Shown piece after piece: positions 43,806 to 54,987 of a DNA stretch of 64,000 bases (position 1 is its first letter; every line of letters starts with the position of its first letter). This DNA comes from Saussurea involucrata (taxonomy: Eukaryota > Streptophyta > Magnoliopsida > Asterales > Asteraceae), in contig CM066327.1 of assembly GCA_033807775.1 (NCBI GenBank), positions 93,456,295 to 93,520,294 of the forward strand, in the 5' to 3' direction. Both the position numbers and the translations under genes were made by a program. The notes beneath the pieces are model-generated. The model was not told the origin of the DNA and ran no database searches. It saw only the letters and a program-made list of their open reading frames with translations.

Positions 43806-46800
43806 ATGGCTTCATCTTCTCGAGCTACATCCTCTGAACTCTCTCCGGCGAACTCACCGGAACACTCCCCTGCACATTCAGAACATTCTGAAAACCCCAG
43901 CCTTGCAAGAAATATTGAACAACAAGATTCCGGGGACTCAGCAGACTTTGCTCCGACGACACACTTGCAAAACTTTATAGCAAAGGATCATTTCGAAGCC
44001 ACTCTTCCTATCAAATCTAACAACTGCTATTTGGTCCCCTCACCCACTACTTTCGGCGAAGCCCATGCCATACTTCTGAACATCATGGAGAATCATGTCC
44101 TCTTCCCTCTACTATCAAGAACCCCGAACAAAATTCCAGTCCGTTATTTGAACCAATTTTGGCAAAGCTGCCGATTTGATAAAGACGATTCTCTTATCAA
44201 AGGGTACATTTCAAGACCTAATAAATCTGAGCATCTTGAAATCAAGTTCAACAGAACAATGTTCTCACTTGAATTCAACCTACCAACAAGGGGTCTTCTG
44301 GGATTGAAGAGTTATGCAGAGCAACCAACAGACGAAGAGCTCTGTCGATTCGTGGAAATGCTTGGGTACAACACCCAACTACGGAAGAGAAATGACTTCC
44401 GCAGAGGCCGATTACCACCTCTGTGGAACACTTTGTTCTCTATTCTTAACAGATGCCTGACAGGAAAGATAGGCAGTATTGACCAGAGCTCACATCAAAT
44501 CTTGAGCATCATGTATGGGGTATACTATGATCTTCCACTAGATTATGCGACCATAATGATGCAAGAGATCATAAACACCATCGACAGAAAGAACAACTCG
44601 AAAAGGGTCAAAGAGAACGATCCCAACTTTCTACCACCTCTACAATTCCAAAGAATATTAGGAGTACTGTTCGAACCTCTGCTGCTAATCCAAATTGGCC
44701 AATGGAAGGGCCAACTCCCAAACAGTTCCCGATGAACAAGAATACCCCCACTGATCATGCTGATGGCTACTCACACTGCAGACCTCTGTCAAAGAAGCTT
44801 CTGCAATACGCATCGAATAAATCCCTTAAGAAAGAGTATACACGCGATCATAGAACTCCTAAACCGAGTCCTATGACACCCCCGCGTTTAGGTGTCCCCC
44901 CTAGGAACAATGATAGCAAAACCTCTTTCCATTAAAAAAGAAAAGGATCAGAAGTTAGCAAAGCACATGGCTATTCAACTCAGCTTTATAGCCAAACGTG
45001 CAGAACTAATGGAAAAGAAGTCTTCATCAAGAACCTCTGCATCTACTCCAAAAGCTAAGAAGAGGAAAACTGCAGAAGGCACCTCAACAAGCGCTGCAGA
45101 AGATCAACCCTCACCTCCTCATGCCACAGAAAAGAAAGGGATCAGAAGTTAGCAAAGCACATGGCTATTCAACTCAGCTTTATAGCCAAACGTGCAGAAC
45201 TAATGGAAAAGAAGTCTTCATCAAGAACCTCTGCATCTACTCCAAAAGCTAAGAAGAGGAAAACTGCAGAAGGCACCTCAACAAGCGCTGCAGAAGATCA
45301 ACCCTCACCTCCTCATGCCACAGAAATTGGCTCCTCTGCTCCTCCCTCCTCCCTCCTCCCCAAAAATGAAGAAGAAAAGATCAAAATCAACAGAAGAAGG
45401 GGCACCAAATCCTAAGAGGAGGAAAACCAAAAAGAGGCATGGTAAATCACTTGCAAAGTTGGTAACCATTGCAGAAGAGGAAACTGCTGAAGAAGAAGTT
45501 GCAGAAGAAGAAATGGCTACAGAAAGGTATCAATCACCCTATCAATCTCCAGATAGATTTGCTCACCAAGGAGACCTGAACGACTTCTTACAGAACCCTG
45601 AAATTGCCAACACCCTAAATACAGCAGGGTGGACGGCACAACCTCTCGACCACCACTCTCCAGAAGAACAAGATTTCTTCATTTCTGGCATTGACACACA
45701 TCTGCAAGAAGATGACACAACACCCAGAAATCAACCAGCCGAAACCCCTGTTATTTTACAAAACCCTTTCATTCAAGGATTGGATGTCCACAGAAGAAGT
45801 CCAAACCCAGCTTCAGAAGAAATAGAACAAACTAAAGCTGAATGGAACAGAGGTGAAATTACAGAGGCTTCTGAGAACATGATGGAAGAAGAGAGAGAAA
45901 AAGGGGCCGAAGTTGTACAAAAAGAGGGATTAGCAACAACGGAGACAGAAATAGAGATCTTAGAGACAGATTCAGATGAAGAAGAAGCTGTTTGGATACG
46001 TAAGGATCTTTATCATCCACATGTCATGAGATTATTTGGATCTCATCAAGTGTATGACCAATTACGACCAGAGCAAGGAACTTCCACAGAACTTAGGGAA
46101 GAAGCAAGAAAAGATGCCTGGATAAATAGAGGCACACAACCAAAACCAACTCCCAGTGCAACCCACATTTCTGACACCGCAGGTCTAGCTGCAGAAGGTG
46201 TCATTGAAAAAGAGCAGCACAGCTCGAACCTCACCCAAACCATCCAGCCAGAGGTTATTCTTTCAACCTCTGTGCCCACAAAAACCGGGGAAACCATTCC
46301 TAGGGAGTCTCCTCAAAGAGACTCACCTATAGTTCGTGATCAATTGCCCCAGATCACAGAAGAACGCCCAACAGAGGAATTTGTTTCCTCTGCCACGCAC
46401 TTATTAAGACCCACACTTCTTTTAGAGAGAAGTAGAGAGCACAAAGACAAAGAGACTCTAGACAAGTCTCCTAGTCAACAGAAGGATATTCCAATACCCA
46501 CCTCTGGAGTGGATTTGGACAATGTTCTTCTCAGAACTTCTGTAGGGATTGAAACTCATGTTTCTTCTCAAGGATCAGAAGGAAATCCTTCCATTCTCAA
46601 CGTACAAACAGGAATGAAAGAAGGTATCCCAGGAACAGGGATTCACTCTGGAGACGAATGTGTTCCTCCAGAGGTTACCACCGGAACACAAGTTACAAGG
46701 GATGGGTTCCAAACCCTTGAGACCTCTGTGAACCAAACCTTGAAAGAGTTGCAAAGCTCTTTCAAATCTTTTGCAGAGACAACATCACTGTCACTGCTAA

Positions 46801-49073
46801 ACCTGAACACCAAAATGGACAACCTGTCCACAGAGGTGAAAACTGCCATCTCACAGATGAAGTCTGCTGTAACCGCATCCACCACTTCTGCCGCAACAAC
46901 TACACCTTCTTCGATTGAGAACTCCATCAACAAGTTCCTTGATCAATTGAACAAACAGACTTCAGTGTCAACGGGCATCACTCCTGCAGATCTACAGAAG
47001 GCCCTACAAAAAGTTCAAGAAGAAGCCATGCGAAATACCATGCTGATGCAACCCAAAGACTACATGACAAGAGCACAGCTGACAGAGCTTGGGCAGAACG
47101 TGATTAATCAAGTGACAGAAGTCATCCTTTCCTTCACCACTGCCAATGCTAACTTCGTCAAAGATTTCAGAGAAAGTGTAGGAAGGATGAGATTCAAAAC
47201 AGAGGCAGAGCTAGCAACTCTTCTTGGCCTCTGCGATGATGTCTGTGAAAAGTTGATGGCAGCCGGAGCTGAATTACCGAAGAAGCCCAACACTTCTTGC
47301 AGAGCAGAGGGTACTTCTGATAATAGTCAGGATGATTCTGATGATGACCAACCTGGTCCATCAGATAATCCTGAGGGGTAGAATCTAAGAGAGAAAGCTA
47401 CGAGCAGAGGAATACAAAGTCCACCAATCGCAGCAGAACCAATCAACCAAGCCCCTCCAGAAGAAACCCAACAACAAACCCAAAAGACCACAGAGACAAC
47501 ACCCATCTCTGTGGAATCATCTCCTGACGAAACCAAAACTCCAGAAGCATAACAGCAAGCCACAGAGGCAACAACCGCCCCTGAGGTAATCATTTTGGAA
47601 GAAACAGATGAACAAACCACAGAGAAAACACCCACCTCTGTGGAAACACCCCAAACCATACCCAGAAGAAAGTCGATTGCCATCAAACCAAAAAGAGCAA
47701 CGACCTCTGCTTCTGACGTTCTGAAAAGGATGCACACAACAATGAGTGATCGTATGGCGAAGAGAGAAGAAGAAAGGCACAAGTTCACTTTAGCTTTCAG
47801 AATGGCAAGAAGATTCAATGTCAATACTTCATCAACAGAAACTGAGCTCGCAGAAGAAGTCATCAAACAACCTCCAACAGAGGTTACAGAGCAAGTCAAG
47901 CCAACAGAACCATCGCCACAAAAGTCCTCTAAATCACAATCGTCAAAATCCACAGAGGCAACCTCCATCAAACCAACAGAAGTGCCAACCTCAAAATCCA
48001 CAGAAGCAACAGGTTCTGCCACAACAATAGCAAAAGATAAGGGCAAAGGGATACTGACAGAAGAGTCAAACAAGAAGAAAACATTGCCAAAGCCAACAGA
48101 AAAACTAATGAAGAGTGCGTTTGACGCCTTTCAAACCCCAAAACCCGAAGAAGTTGACTGGGCACATGGATTGAAGCCTCTGTCAGAAATTCCTCTAACT
48201 GGTAGAGCTGCAGAAGTTGTTCAACAGATGGAGAGTCTCAGAAGACAAATTCCACGACCTGGTCCAACACATGAAGAGATGGAAGAAGTGGTATACAAAT
48301 ACCTCTACAAACAATCCTATCAAACAAATCATCCAGTAGATCATGTGACATATCCAAGGATCAGAGAAGAATTTGAGAACATCTTCACAAGAACAAAGCC
48401 AAGAACCAAAGCAGATGTCTTCTCAATTCACAAAATCAAAAAGGTGATCTTCTGCAGATTCTCCTTCACAAGAACCTATCCAAGGGTCAGGTACAATCTT
48501 TACAAAGTCAGAAGAGAGAACAATTCAGAATCTACCTTCGCTGATGCTGACTTAAGAAACATCAATCCTTACGATCTACCTGACCTTCTGCAATGGACAA
48601 AAGACAACTACAACACAAAGTCTAATACCAGAGCCTATCAAGTGTTAAGAAAAGCGATGAGGGAAAAGCTTCTGCTATACAGCATGATAGATTTTCAGCT
48701 GGGAAAGGATCTTCGTCTCAAACATCTAGATCTACGACCACCAGAAGATCGCTGCCCACCAGACGCTGTGCCCAACTCAATCATCAGAGAACCAATATTT
48801 TGGTTAGTATTTCAAAACCCACAACACCAGGTTAAACTTTTTGTACTCATGGATTGTCAGAAGTACGCAACCAGTACTCTAAGCAAATTCAGAGCAAGCC
48901 TTGTAAAATACAGAGGTACAGAGAAAATGGATAGAGATGATGCAGATACTTTCATCAGAGAAATAGACTCAACAATCCGCCTAAGAGAACTCTGCATCAG
49001 ATTCTACAAAGAGATCAGAAAAGTCGGCAGAGACAACAGAAGCTACAACGATTTCAAAGATGCCAAAATCTGA
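43806..49073 (+). pseudogene. Element D extra gene after pol (aORF, Sirevirus env-like position), broken
   Basis: The ATG at 43806 opens MASSSRATSSELSPANSPEH. The N-terminal globular domain runs to about residue 290 (HAILLNIMENHVLFPLLS, LNQFWQSCRFDKDD, LNRCLTGKIGSIDQSS, YYDLPLDYATIMMQEI). A frameshift near 44700, a 194-bp tandem duplication and an indel in a CCT repeat near 45350 disturb the middle. Frame 3 then runs 45315-47381, acidic and Thr/Glu-rich with a coiled stretch (FAETTSLSLLNLNTKMDNL). Stops at 47379 and 47550 separate the C-terminal domain (47595-49073: AHGLKPLSEIPLTGRAAEVV, YPRVRYNLYKVRREN, INPYDLPDLLQWTKDNYN, LFVLMDCQKYATSTLSKF). No membrane segment is seen. The fold order matches the element C aORF. 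Function unknown. Confidence 0.75.
44937..45324 (+). repeat. 194-bp tandem duplication in the element D aORF
   Basis: GGATCAGAAGTTAGCAAAGC begins copies at 44945 and 45139. The copies are nearly identical. The period is not a multiple of three, so the duplication shifts the frame. Confidence 0.92.
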
Positions 49074-49197
49074 TTCTCAGACCTCCAATCTCTGCAAACA
49101 AAGTTAAAGTTTATCTTTCATTGTACTCAAATGTAAAATGCCTCTGGCATATTTCTAAATGAAAGAAATTTCAAGGTATTGTTTAACCTCTGTCTTA

Positions 49198-49931
49198 TCT
49201 ACAGACGCAGCAGAGGCTTCCTACAGAAGCTCTGTCATACGCACAAAGAAGACCAAAGACTCAGAATCCGGCGAAGACTGCTCCACAGAGGACCAGACCG
49301 CAGAACCTCTGTAACTCATTACAGAGCCTCTGTGGTCCTCACTGAGACTTGAAGATATTTATAATATCTTTCTACTCTTCCAAGACCTGTTCATCAACTT
49401 GCATGGAAAAGTACTGTCAAAACACGTGTCAAGCTCTGAGTGGACTCAATAGGGCATGGTACAAAATAGACGTCTGCGCCATTTAATGCATTTACCAATA
49501 GTACATCTGCTCCATTAAATGCGCATGGCTCAAACAACTGCTCACACCATCCAGTTTACTATTCATGCCGTAAAAGGAACAGTGACCTACTTCATAGTCT
49601 TCTAAGAGTAGTATAAAAGGAAGTCTCATGTTGATATCTTCCCAAGGACGAATACACAAGGAATCACTAATACTCTCAAGCTTTATTGTCAAATATCTGA
49701 GTGTTATATTCTCACACACACCAACAGTTCTTAATCTGTTCTTCGTGTTGTTATTATATATTGAATAACAGTAACTGCTCAAGAAATCCTTTTCATTCTT
49801 TACTGTTTTCTTTATATGTGTGCGTTCTAATATCTATCAAACATATCTGTTAGTTTAATACGCTTCCGCATCAAACTCTAAACTCAACTAATAGACTGTT
49901 AATCTTGATTAAGTGAATCTGGGATTCAACA
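49198..49931 (+). repeat. Element D 3' LTR, missing its first 117 bases
   Basis: Homology to the 5' LTR begins at CTACAGACGCAGCAGAGG (34871 and 49198). The LTR start, and the polypurine tract that must once have preceded it, are gone. Bases 49074-49197 show no PPT. TATAAAAG is at 49612. Confidence 0.88.
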
Positions 49932-49936
49932 ACTTA

Positions 49937-50027
49937 TACACCCTTTACTTTGACTTTTACAAAGACTTTGACTCTTTACAATTATTACAAATACACATTA
50001 AATCTTGAATACATTTATGCTCTAACA
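49937..50027 (-). repeat. Element B 5' LTR, second segment
   Basis: Resumes with TACACCCTTTACTTTGAC and ends GCTCTAACA, completing the LTR interrupted by element D at 34754. Confidence 0.9.
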
Positions 50028-50236
50028 CTAAAGATCCGGGTTGGGTTGATGCCTCACTTAACTAAAGATCCGGTTTGGGTTGATGTCACAATATACTAAA
50101 GATCCGGTTTGGGTTGATTTCTCCTTAGACTAAAGACTCGGTTTAAGTTGATGTCTCCATGGACTAAAGATCCGGTTTAAGTTGATGTCCAAGATCGACT
50201 AAAGACCTGGATATGGTTGATGTCATAATTCATGAA
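50028..50236 (+). repeat. 34-bp tandem array in S1, right part
   Basis: Six further units start CTAAAGATCCGG or a variant, followed by TTTGGGTTGATG; lengths are 34-35 bp. With the left part this makes seven or more units in the S1 LTR. Confidence 0.88.
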
Positions 50237-51033
50237 ACATGCTTATAATATAGAATTGTGGTTTAACTTGTGTATCCGCCACATTCGATGAAATTGGGTC
50301 CCTCCGTCACCGAAAGGTGTTGTTTTGGGTATTTCTTTTATCCATGTTGTTGGTGACATATTATAATTATATGGATTGTTTTCCATGATTTATGGGCGGT
50401 ATATTATGCCTCATCCGTGTTTTGATGTTTCGATTAATGGAGTTTTATTCGTGTTGATAGTATTTGGAAATTTAATATATATTCATGTCTTGAGTGAGTT
50501 TTGAAATTGAGTCCATTGTTGAGAAATGATTTTCATTGGAGCAGATCTCGTCACGGAATTTTCGTGCGTTTGGAAAATGGGTTGTTGGCATATTTAATAA
50601 AAGTTCCCTTTTGGAAATCAGGATTTAAGTTGCAACCTTTTTGTCTAACGAATTATATAATCATGATGTGAACTCTTAAATTCACTAGGCATTAGCCAAA
50701 CATTTTTATTTGCCGACATGTGCAACAGATTTAAGTTGGGAATAGTTCAACTGACACTGTGAAGAGATGAGGGCTTGTAGTGTGCTCGAGAAGTGATTTG
50801 CTTACTGAAGTATTCCTCATTTATTTTGGGATTAGCAACTTGTATTTGGGTTAAGTAACACCCCATTTTATTTGGTCATGTTGTATGACTTGAGTTATTA
50901 TTTATGGGAGTTGCTACGTTTTAAATGTTGAGGTGTTTCTGAGGATGGCTTGTGGAAGAGATTTTTAACCTCGTTTGGTTATTTTATCAAAGTTTTTTGT
51001 AGTTGCTCTTTCCAATTTTTAGGGTGTTACAAG

Positions 51034-52821
51034 TGTGGTCCAGCAAACCCGCAGATTATTTTATATTGAAGATATTTGGTTATCCTGTTTATGCCAAAGT
51101 CGAAAATGGAAAAGCTTGATCCACGTGCCGTGAAGTGCATGTTTCTTGGGTTTCAAGTCGAAGTCAAAGGCTTTCCTTTATGGTGTCCGGAGATCTGGAA
51201 GACCATGATTAGTAGAGATGTAACATTTGATGAAGAATCAATGCTCGACAAGCCATCTGATCCTATTCCTCAAGAGAAGGGTATTTCTAAAGAAAAGTAA
51301 ACTAGGAGATCTCGAGTGGTGGTGGAGATTCCCATTCGCACCAATGGTGCATCTACTCTAACTCTTCCACAAGTTTTCGATCAATCGTCAATCTCAATTT
51401 CTTATGGTGACAATGAAGGTGATTCCCAATCTAATGCACTACCATCGAAACCACTGAAATGCATTGCTAGAGACCGAAGTCGGAGAGTTATTGTACCTCC
51501 TAGAAGGTATGCAGAAGCGGATTTTATGGCTTATGCTTTAAGTGCCGCCTCGGAGATTGATTCGGTTGAGGAACCTTCTACTTACGACGAGGCTATTTTT
51601 TCTCCGGATTCGGAGAAATGGATTGTGGCTATGAATGAAGAGATGAAGTCTCTACAAAATAATGGTACTTGGGAGCTCGTTCCTCTTCCTGTTGGAAAGA
51701 AACCCGTTCGTTGTAAATAGGTATATAAGAAGAAGGATGGGATACCCGATGTTGATGACTCTCGTTTCAAGGCAAGACTTGTGGCCAAGGTATTTAGTCA
51801 AATTCCGATTATAGATTTGACCGACGTTTTCTCTCCCGTTGTCAAGCATACTTCTATTCATGCCTTGTTAGGCATCATCGCTTTGGAAGATTTGGAGCTT
51901 GAGAAACTAGATGTCAAAACAACGTTTTTGCATGGAGAGTTGGAAGAAGACATCTTTATGGACCAACCCGAAGGGTTTGTCACCGTTGGAAAGGAAGACA
52001 TGGTGTGCCACTTGAAGAAGTCATTATGTGGCCTAAAGCTATCACTGAGGCGATGGTATAAGAAACTTGATTCTTTTATGATCTCACATGGTGTTTCTCA
52101 TTTGTTTGTATGATAGTTGCGTCTACATAAGGAGAGGTGAAGATCAATCGATAGTGTACCTTCTATTTAAGGTAGATGATATGCTTATTGCAGCCAAGAG
52201 CAAAGAAGAAATCTAAGTTGTTAAAGATCAATTGAATGAAGAGTTTGAGATGAAGGATTTGGGGCATGCGCGGAAGATTCTCGGAATAGAGATCATTAGA
52301 GATCTAAAGGCGGGCACTTTGGTTTTAAGTCAAAGTGGTTACATTGAGAAGGTGTTGAAGTGATTCAACATGATTGGTGCAAAGGCGGTCTCTACTCCGT
52401 TAGCTCCATATTTCAAGCTATCTTCAAGATTATGTCCCATTTCAAATTTCAAGAAAGCGTATATATCACGTGTTCCTTATTCAAGTGCTGTGGGATCATT
52501 GATGTATGCACTGATATGTACACGACCCGGTTTGGCCTATGCCGTGAGCATGGTAAGATGTTTTATGGCCAACCTGGGAAAGGGGCATTGGAAGGCGGTA
52601 CAATGGATCTTTAGATACCTATCCGCTACTAGAGATACTTCTTTGCATTATGGAACATCTAGAGATAGTGTCGTTGGGTATGTTGACTCGGACTGTGGAA
52701 AATACTTGGATGGACGTCGTTCTCTTACGGGCTATGTGTTAACTATTGGCTCGTGTGCGCTTAGTTGAAAGGCCGTTTTGCAACATACGGTTGCTTTATC
52801 TAATACCGAAGAGGATATATG
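51034..52821 (+). pseudogene. Element A integrase C-terminus, reverse transcriptase and RNase H start, broken
   Basis: Frame 1 resumes with VWSSKPADYFILKIFGYPVY and KCMFLGFQVE, the integrase C-terminus, then a linker. Stops lie at 51298 (TAA), 51718 (TAG in place of the Trp of CKWVYKKK) and 52111 (TGA). Reverse transcriptase motifs include LEKLDVKTTFLHGELEE, CGLKLSLRRWYKKL and, in another frame, LLFKVDDMLIAAK, where the usual YVDD has become KVDD. Frame 2 then carries GSLMYALICTRPGLAYAVS and YVDSDCGKYLDGRRSLTGY of RNase H, ending with TGA at 52766 in place of Trp. It is cut by S2 at ALSNTEEDI. Confidence 0.88.
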
Positions 52822-54508
52822 TGTAATACCCCGGGTAAGTTCGTTAGTTAAACCCTCTTTCCGTTAAAATTAGTTAACTTTATAATAATGTGTTTAGGGT
52901 AAATTTGGGTTAATTTATAAGTTTAGGGTGTCTTGGTAATTATTGATTAGCTCAAGGACTAAATGCGTAAAATTGAGTTAGATATTATCCATTACAGCAT
53001 ACAGATATTTCACAAAGCAGAAAACTCAGTTAATGTGTGTATGTGTGTTTTGTGAAGAAGCAAAAGGAGAAAAAGAAGGGTTAGAGATTCATTTGGGGTA
53101 CTTGGAAGTGAATTAAGGTATGTTTCCTTTACATTTTATGTTTGTAATTGTATGTAGAAGGTTTCTATCGGAGTAGAATCACTGATTTCATGCCTGAGGT
53201 TAATTCAGTCGATTTCTGGGTGAAATTTGGGTAAACCGACAGTGGTTTCCGGATAGATTGAATGTGTCTGTGTAGTTTCGTTGGTAATGTCCGATAGTTT
53301 TGTTGGTGGTGTCCGGATGATGTGTTAAAGGTGTCCGGACGAGTTCATTATCCGGGTAAGTACCCCTTTTCTTTAAGTTTCCGGGTGATATAAGATACCG
53401 GATGGTATCCGGGTTACTTTGGTTTCCGGGTGTCGTCCGGACTGTTTATGCCGCCCGGAAAGGTTATGCTGTCCGGAAAGATCTACTGTCCGGATTATTT
53501 TGTGTTGTCCGGATACTTTAGCTGTTTGGTCATTTTTGAGAGTTTAGATGCTTTTGAGTATCCAGTAACCTGTATTTTTGTTAGACCTTAGATAGGGAAT
53601 GAATGAGGACTGAATATTCTGTGGACTAGACTTATGTTCGGGCTTGGTGATAACGTTGGAGGAGTTGAGTTATCTAGAGTTCTTAGCTCTAGTAAGTCTT
53701 ATGTGTTCTATTTGGTAAAGAGGTACTTGTATCTATTTGTTTCAGATTTTGTGGATTTGGGGTGAAAGCTGGACTGTTTTTGAGAAAGGATTGGAAGCGT
53801 TTTGATAAGCAAAACAGGTGAGTTTTACTTAAAAATGTTTTTAAACTGGAATACATATATGTGTGTATTGGATATGTGATTGATGATGTGTTTATATGCT
53901 TATGTTGGAAATATAATATGTTGAGATGTATATTATATTTACATGAGTATTATACGAGAGTATATTGGCCGGGCTTAGGACCGGTGGTGTTGGCTGTAAT
54001 ACTCGTACGGCGGTGTTGGCTGTAATTGTCGTACAGCGGAGTTAATTTATTAGTTGGCTTGCAACCAACTAATATGGCCATGGGAATGAGGAAGGAAAGT
54101 ACACGAAGTGTGAGTTCTAATTGATATCTGTGATTGTGTTATGTGTATGGGATTTATGTAAATGGTTTCAAACTAACCGGGATTTTCTCACTTAGACCGC
54201 TAGGTCTAACCCTCATTTTGTTTTAAAAATATGTATTCCAGGTCGTGGATCGGGTAAGAGCAAATGAGAAGAGTACTATGTGTTTAGCTTTTGGAAAAAG
54301 GATGTTATGAAGACTAAGACGTGTTTTGCTGTTCTAATTTCATAACTAGATATCATGTATGTAATTAGCGAAAAGTTTGTAATGAAATATCAGATTTTGG
54401 TTGTAAATACTAGGGGACCTTTATTTGATATATGATGTATCCTTGTTATGTAACGACGTTATGAAATATATGTTATTTGTTGTATGTTTGGGATCTGGGG
54501 TTGTTACA
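52822..54508 (+). mobile_element. S2: solo LTR of a gypsy-type element
   Basis: 1,687 bp, TGTAATACCCC to GGGGTTGTTACA, inside the RNase H codons of element A. ATATG flanks both sides exactly (52817-52821 and 54509-54513). There is no primer site, gag or pol. From 53228 to 53515 it is dense in GTCCGGA and CCGG. A 26-bp unit starting GGTGTTGGCTGTAAT is repeated at 53986 and 54012. The related terminal bases suggest the same broad lineage as S1. Confidence 0.9.
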
Positions 54509-54805
54509 ATATGGCTATAACGGAAAAGTTTAAAGAAGCGATGTGGCTTAAAGGCTTATTTGGTGAGCTTAGCAATTCTTTGGTTGTGGACTCGGTCTAT
54601 TGTGATAATCAAAGCGCTATCTTCATAGCGAAAGACCAAATATTCCATGAGTGCACAAAGCACATTGATGTGCGTTATCATTTTCTACGTGAAGTCATTG
54701 CTAAAGGCGACTTCAAGGTGAATAAAATTTTACTCATGATAATTCTCCGGATACGATCACGAAGGTTCTTCCTACGGCTAAGTTCAATTTATTTTCTAGC
54801 TTAGT
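54509..54805 (+). pseudogene. Element A RNase H C-terminus, broken
   Basis: The frame resumes as MAITEKFKEAMWLKGLFGEL, then VYCDNQSAIFIAKDQIFHE and HIDVRYHFLREVIAKGDF, the end of copia RNase H with the final catalytic D in CDN. A frameshift after about 54720 removes the expected ADxxTK terminus. The stop at 54802 is about 185 bp before the 3' LTR. Confidence 0.88.
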
Positions 54806-54976
54806 CGGTGCTCGTGGTTTGAAGTAGCCCATGAGGGGCTACAGTGGAAGAGACTAGCTTTTGATGATCATTTTCAGAGAAGTCAATACGTTTGCTAGTG
54901 ATGATGGTTTATGTTTTGTGGAGCTTTGTTCTTGGAAGATTTTTGGGTTATGTTCTTTGGATGTGGAATTTGAGTC

Positions 54977-54987
54977 AAGGTGGAGAT
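54977..54987 (+). other. Element A polypurine tract
   Basis: AAGGTGGAGAT directly precedes the 3' LTR. Confidence 0.8.

Larger units (their letters stand above)
34755..49931 (+). mobile_element. Element D: full-length Sirevirus-like copia, best preserved in the window
   Basis: D lies inside the 5' LTR of B with perfect ACTTA on both sides (34750-34754, 49932-49936). It has LTRs, primer site, gag (35776-38931), pol (38928-42374), a spacer with a promoter-like block, an extra gene (43806-49073) and a 3' LTR that lacks its first 117 bases together with the expected polypurine tract. LTRs differ at about 10 of 734 positions by eye (about 1.4 percent). Gag has three stops and pol one; the extra gene has stops and a few frameshifts. 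CAGAGG and CCTCTG occur throughout the element. Confidence 0.92.
8665..50027 (-). mobile_element. Element B: non-autonomous Sirevirus-like copia without pol (minus strand)
   Basis: On the minus strand B has a 5' LTR (50027 down to 34517, itself split by element D), a tRNA-Met primer site (34502-34514), a long leader, one broken coiled-coil gene (13990 to 11703), 2.7 kb of noncoding sequence with repeated polypurine tracts and a 3' LTR (8995 to 8665). CTAAA flanks both ends (8660-8664 and 50028-50032), a perfect 5-bp target duplication. Subtracting nested C, E and D gives about 7.5 kb. I see no capsid, protease, integrase, reverse transcriptase or RNase H. LTRs differ at about 9 of 331 positions by eye. 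Confidence 0.8.
6214..51031 (+). mobile_element. S1: solo LTR of a Ty3/gypsy-type element, split by later insertions
   Basis: The segment starts TGTAACACCC and ends GGGTGTTACA, a perfect 10-bp terminal inverted repeat with TG...CA ends, inside the integrase codons of element A. The 5 bases on each side are GGTGT (6209-6213) and AGTGT (51032-51036), a target duplication with one mismatch. Removing nested F and B leaves about 2.9 kb (6214-7968, 8521-8664, 50033-51031) with no primer site, gag or pol, so it is a solo LTR left by LTR-LTR recombination. TGTAACACCC starts are common in Tekay and related gypsy LTRs; that assignment is inference. Open frames near 6367-6684 and 7228-7461 are spurious. 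Confidence 0.75.

Noticed and set aside
47327..48073. 248-codon minus-strand open frame
   Set aside because: Antisense to the element D aORF; composition is the mirror of a Thr/Glu/Pro-rich segment and it has no family match.
34517..50027. Reading 34517-34754 and 49937-50027 as two separate LTR fragments
   Set aside because: ACTTA is duplicated at both edges of element D and the two segments join to match 8665-8995 end to end.
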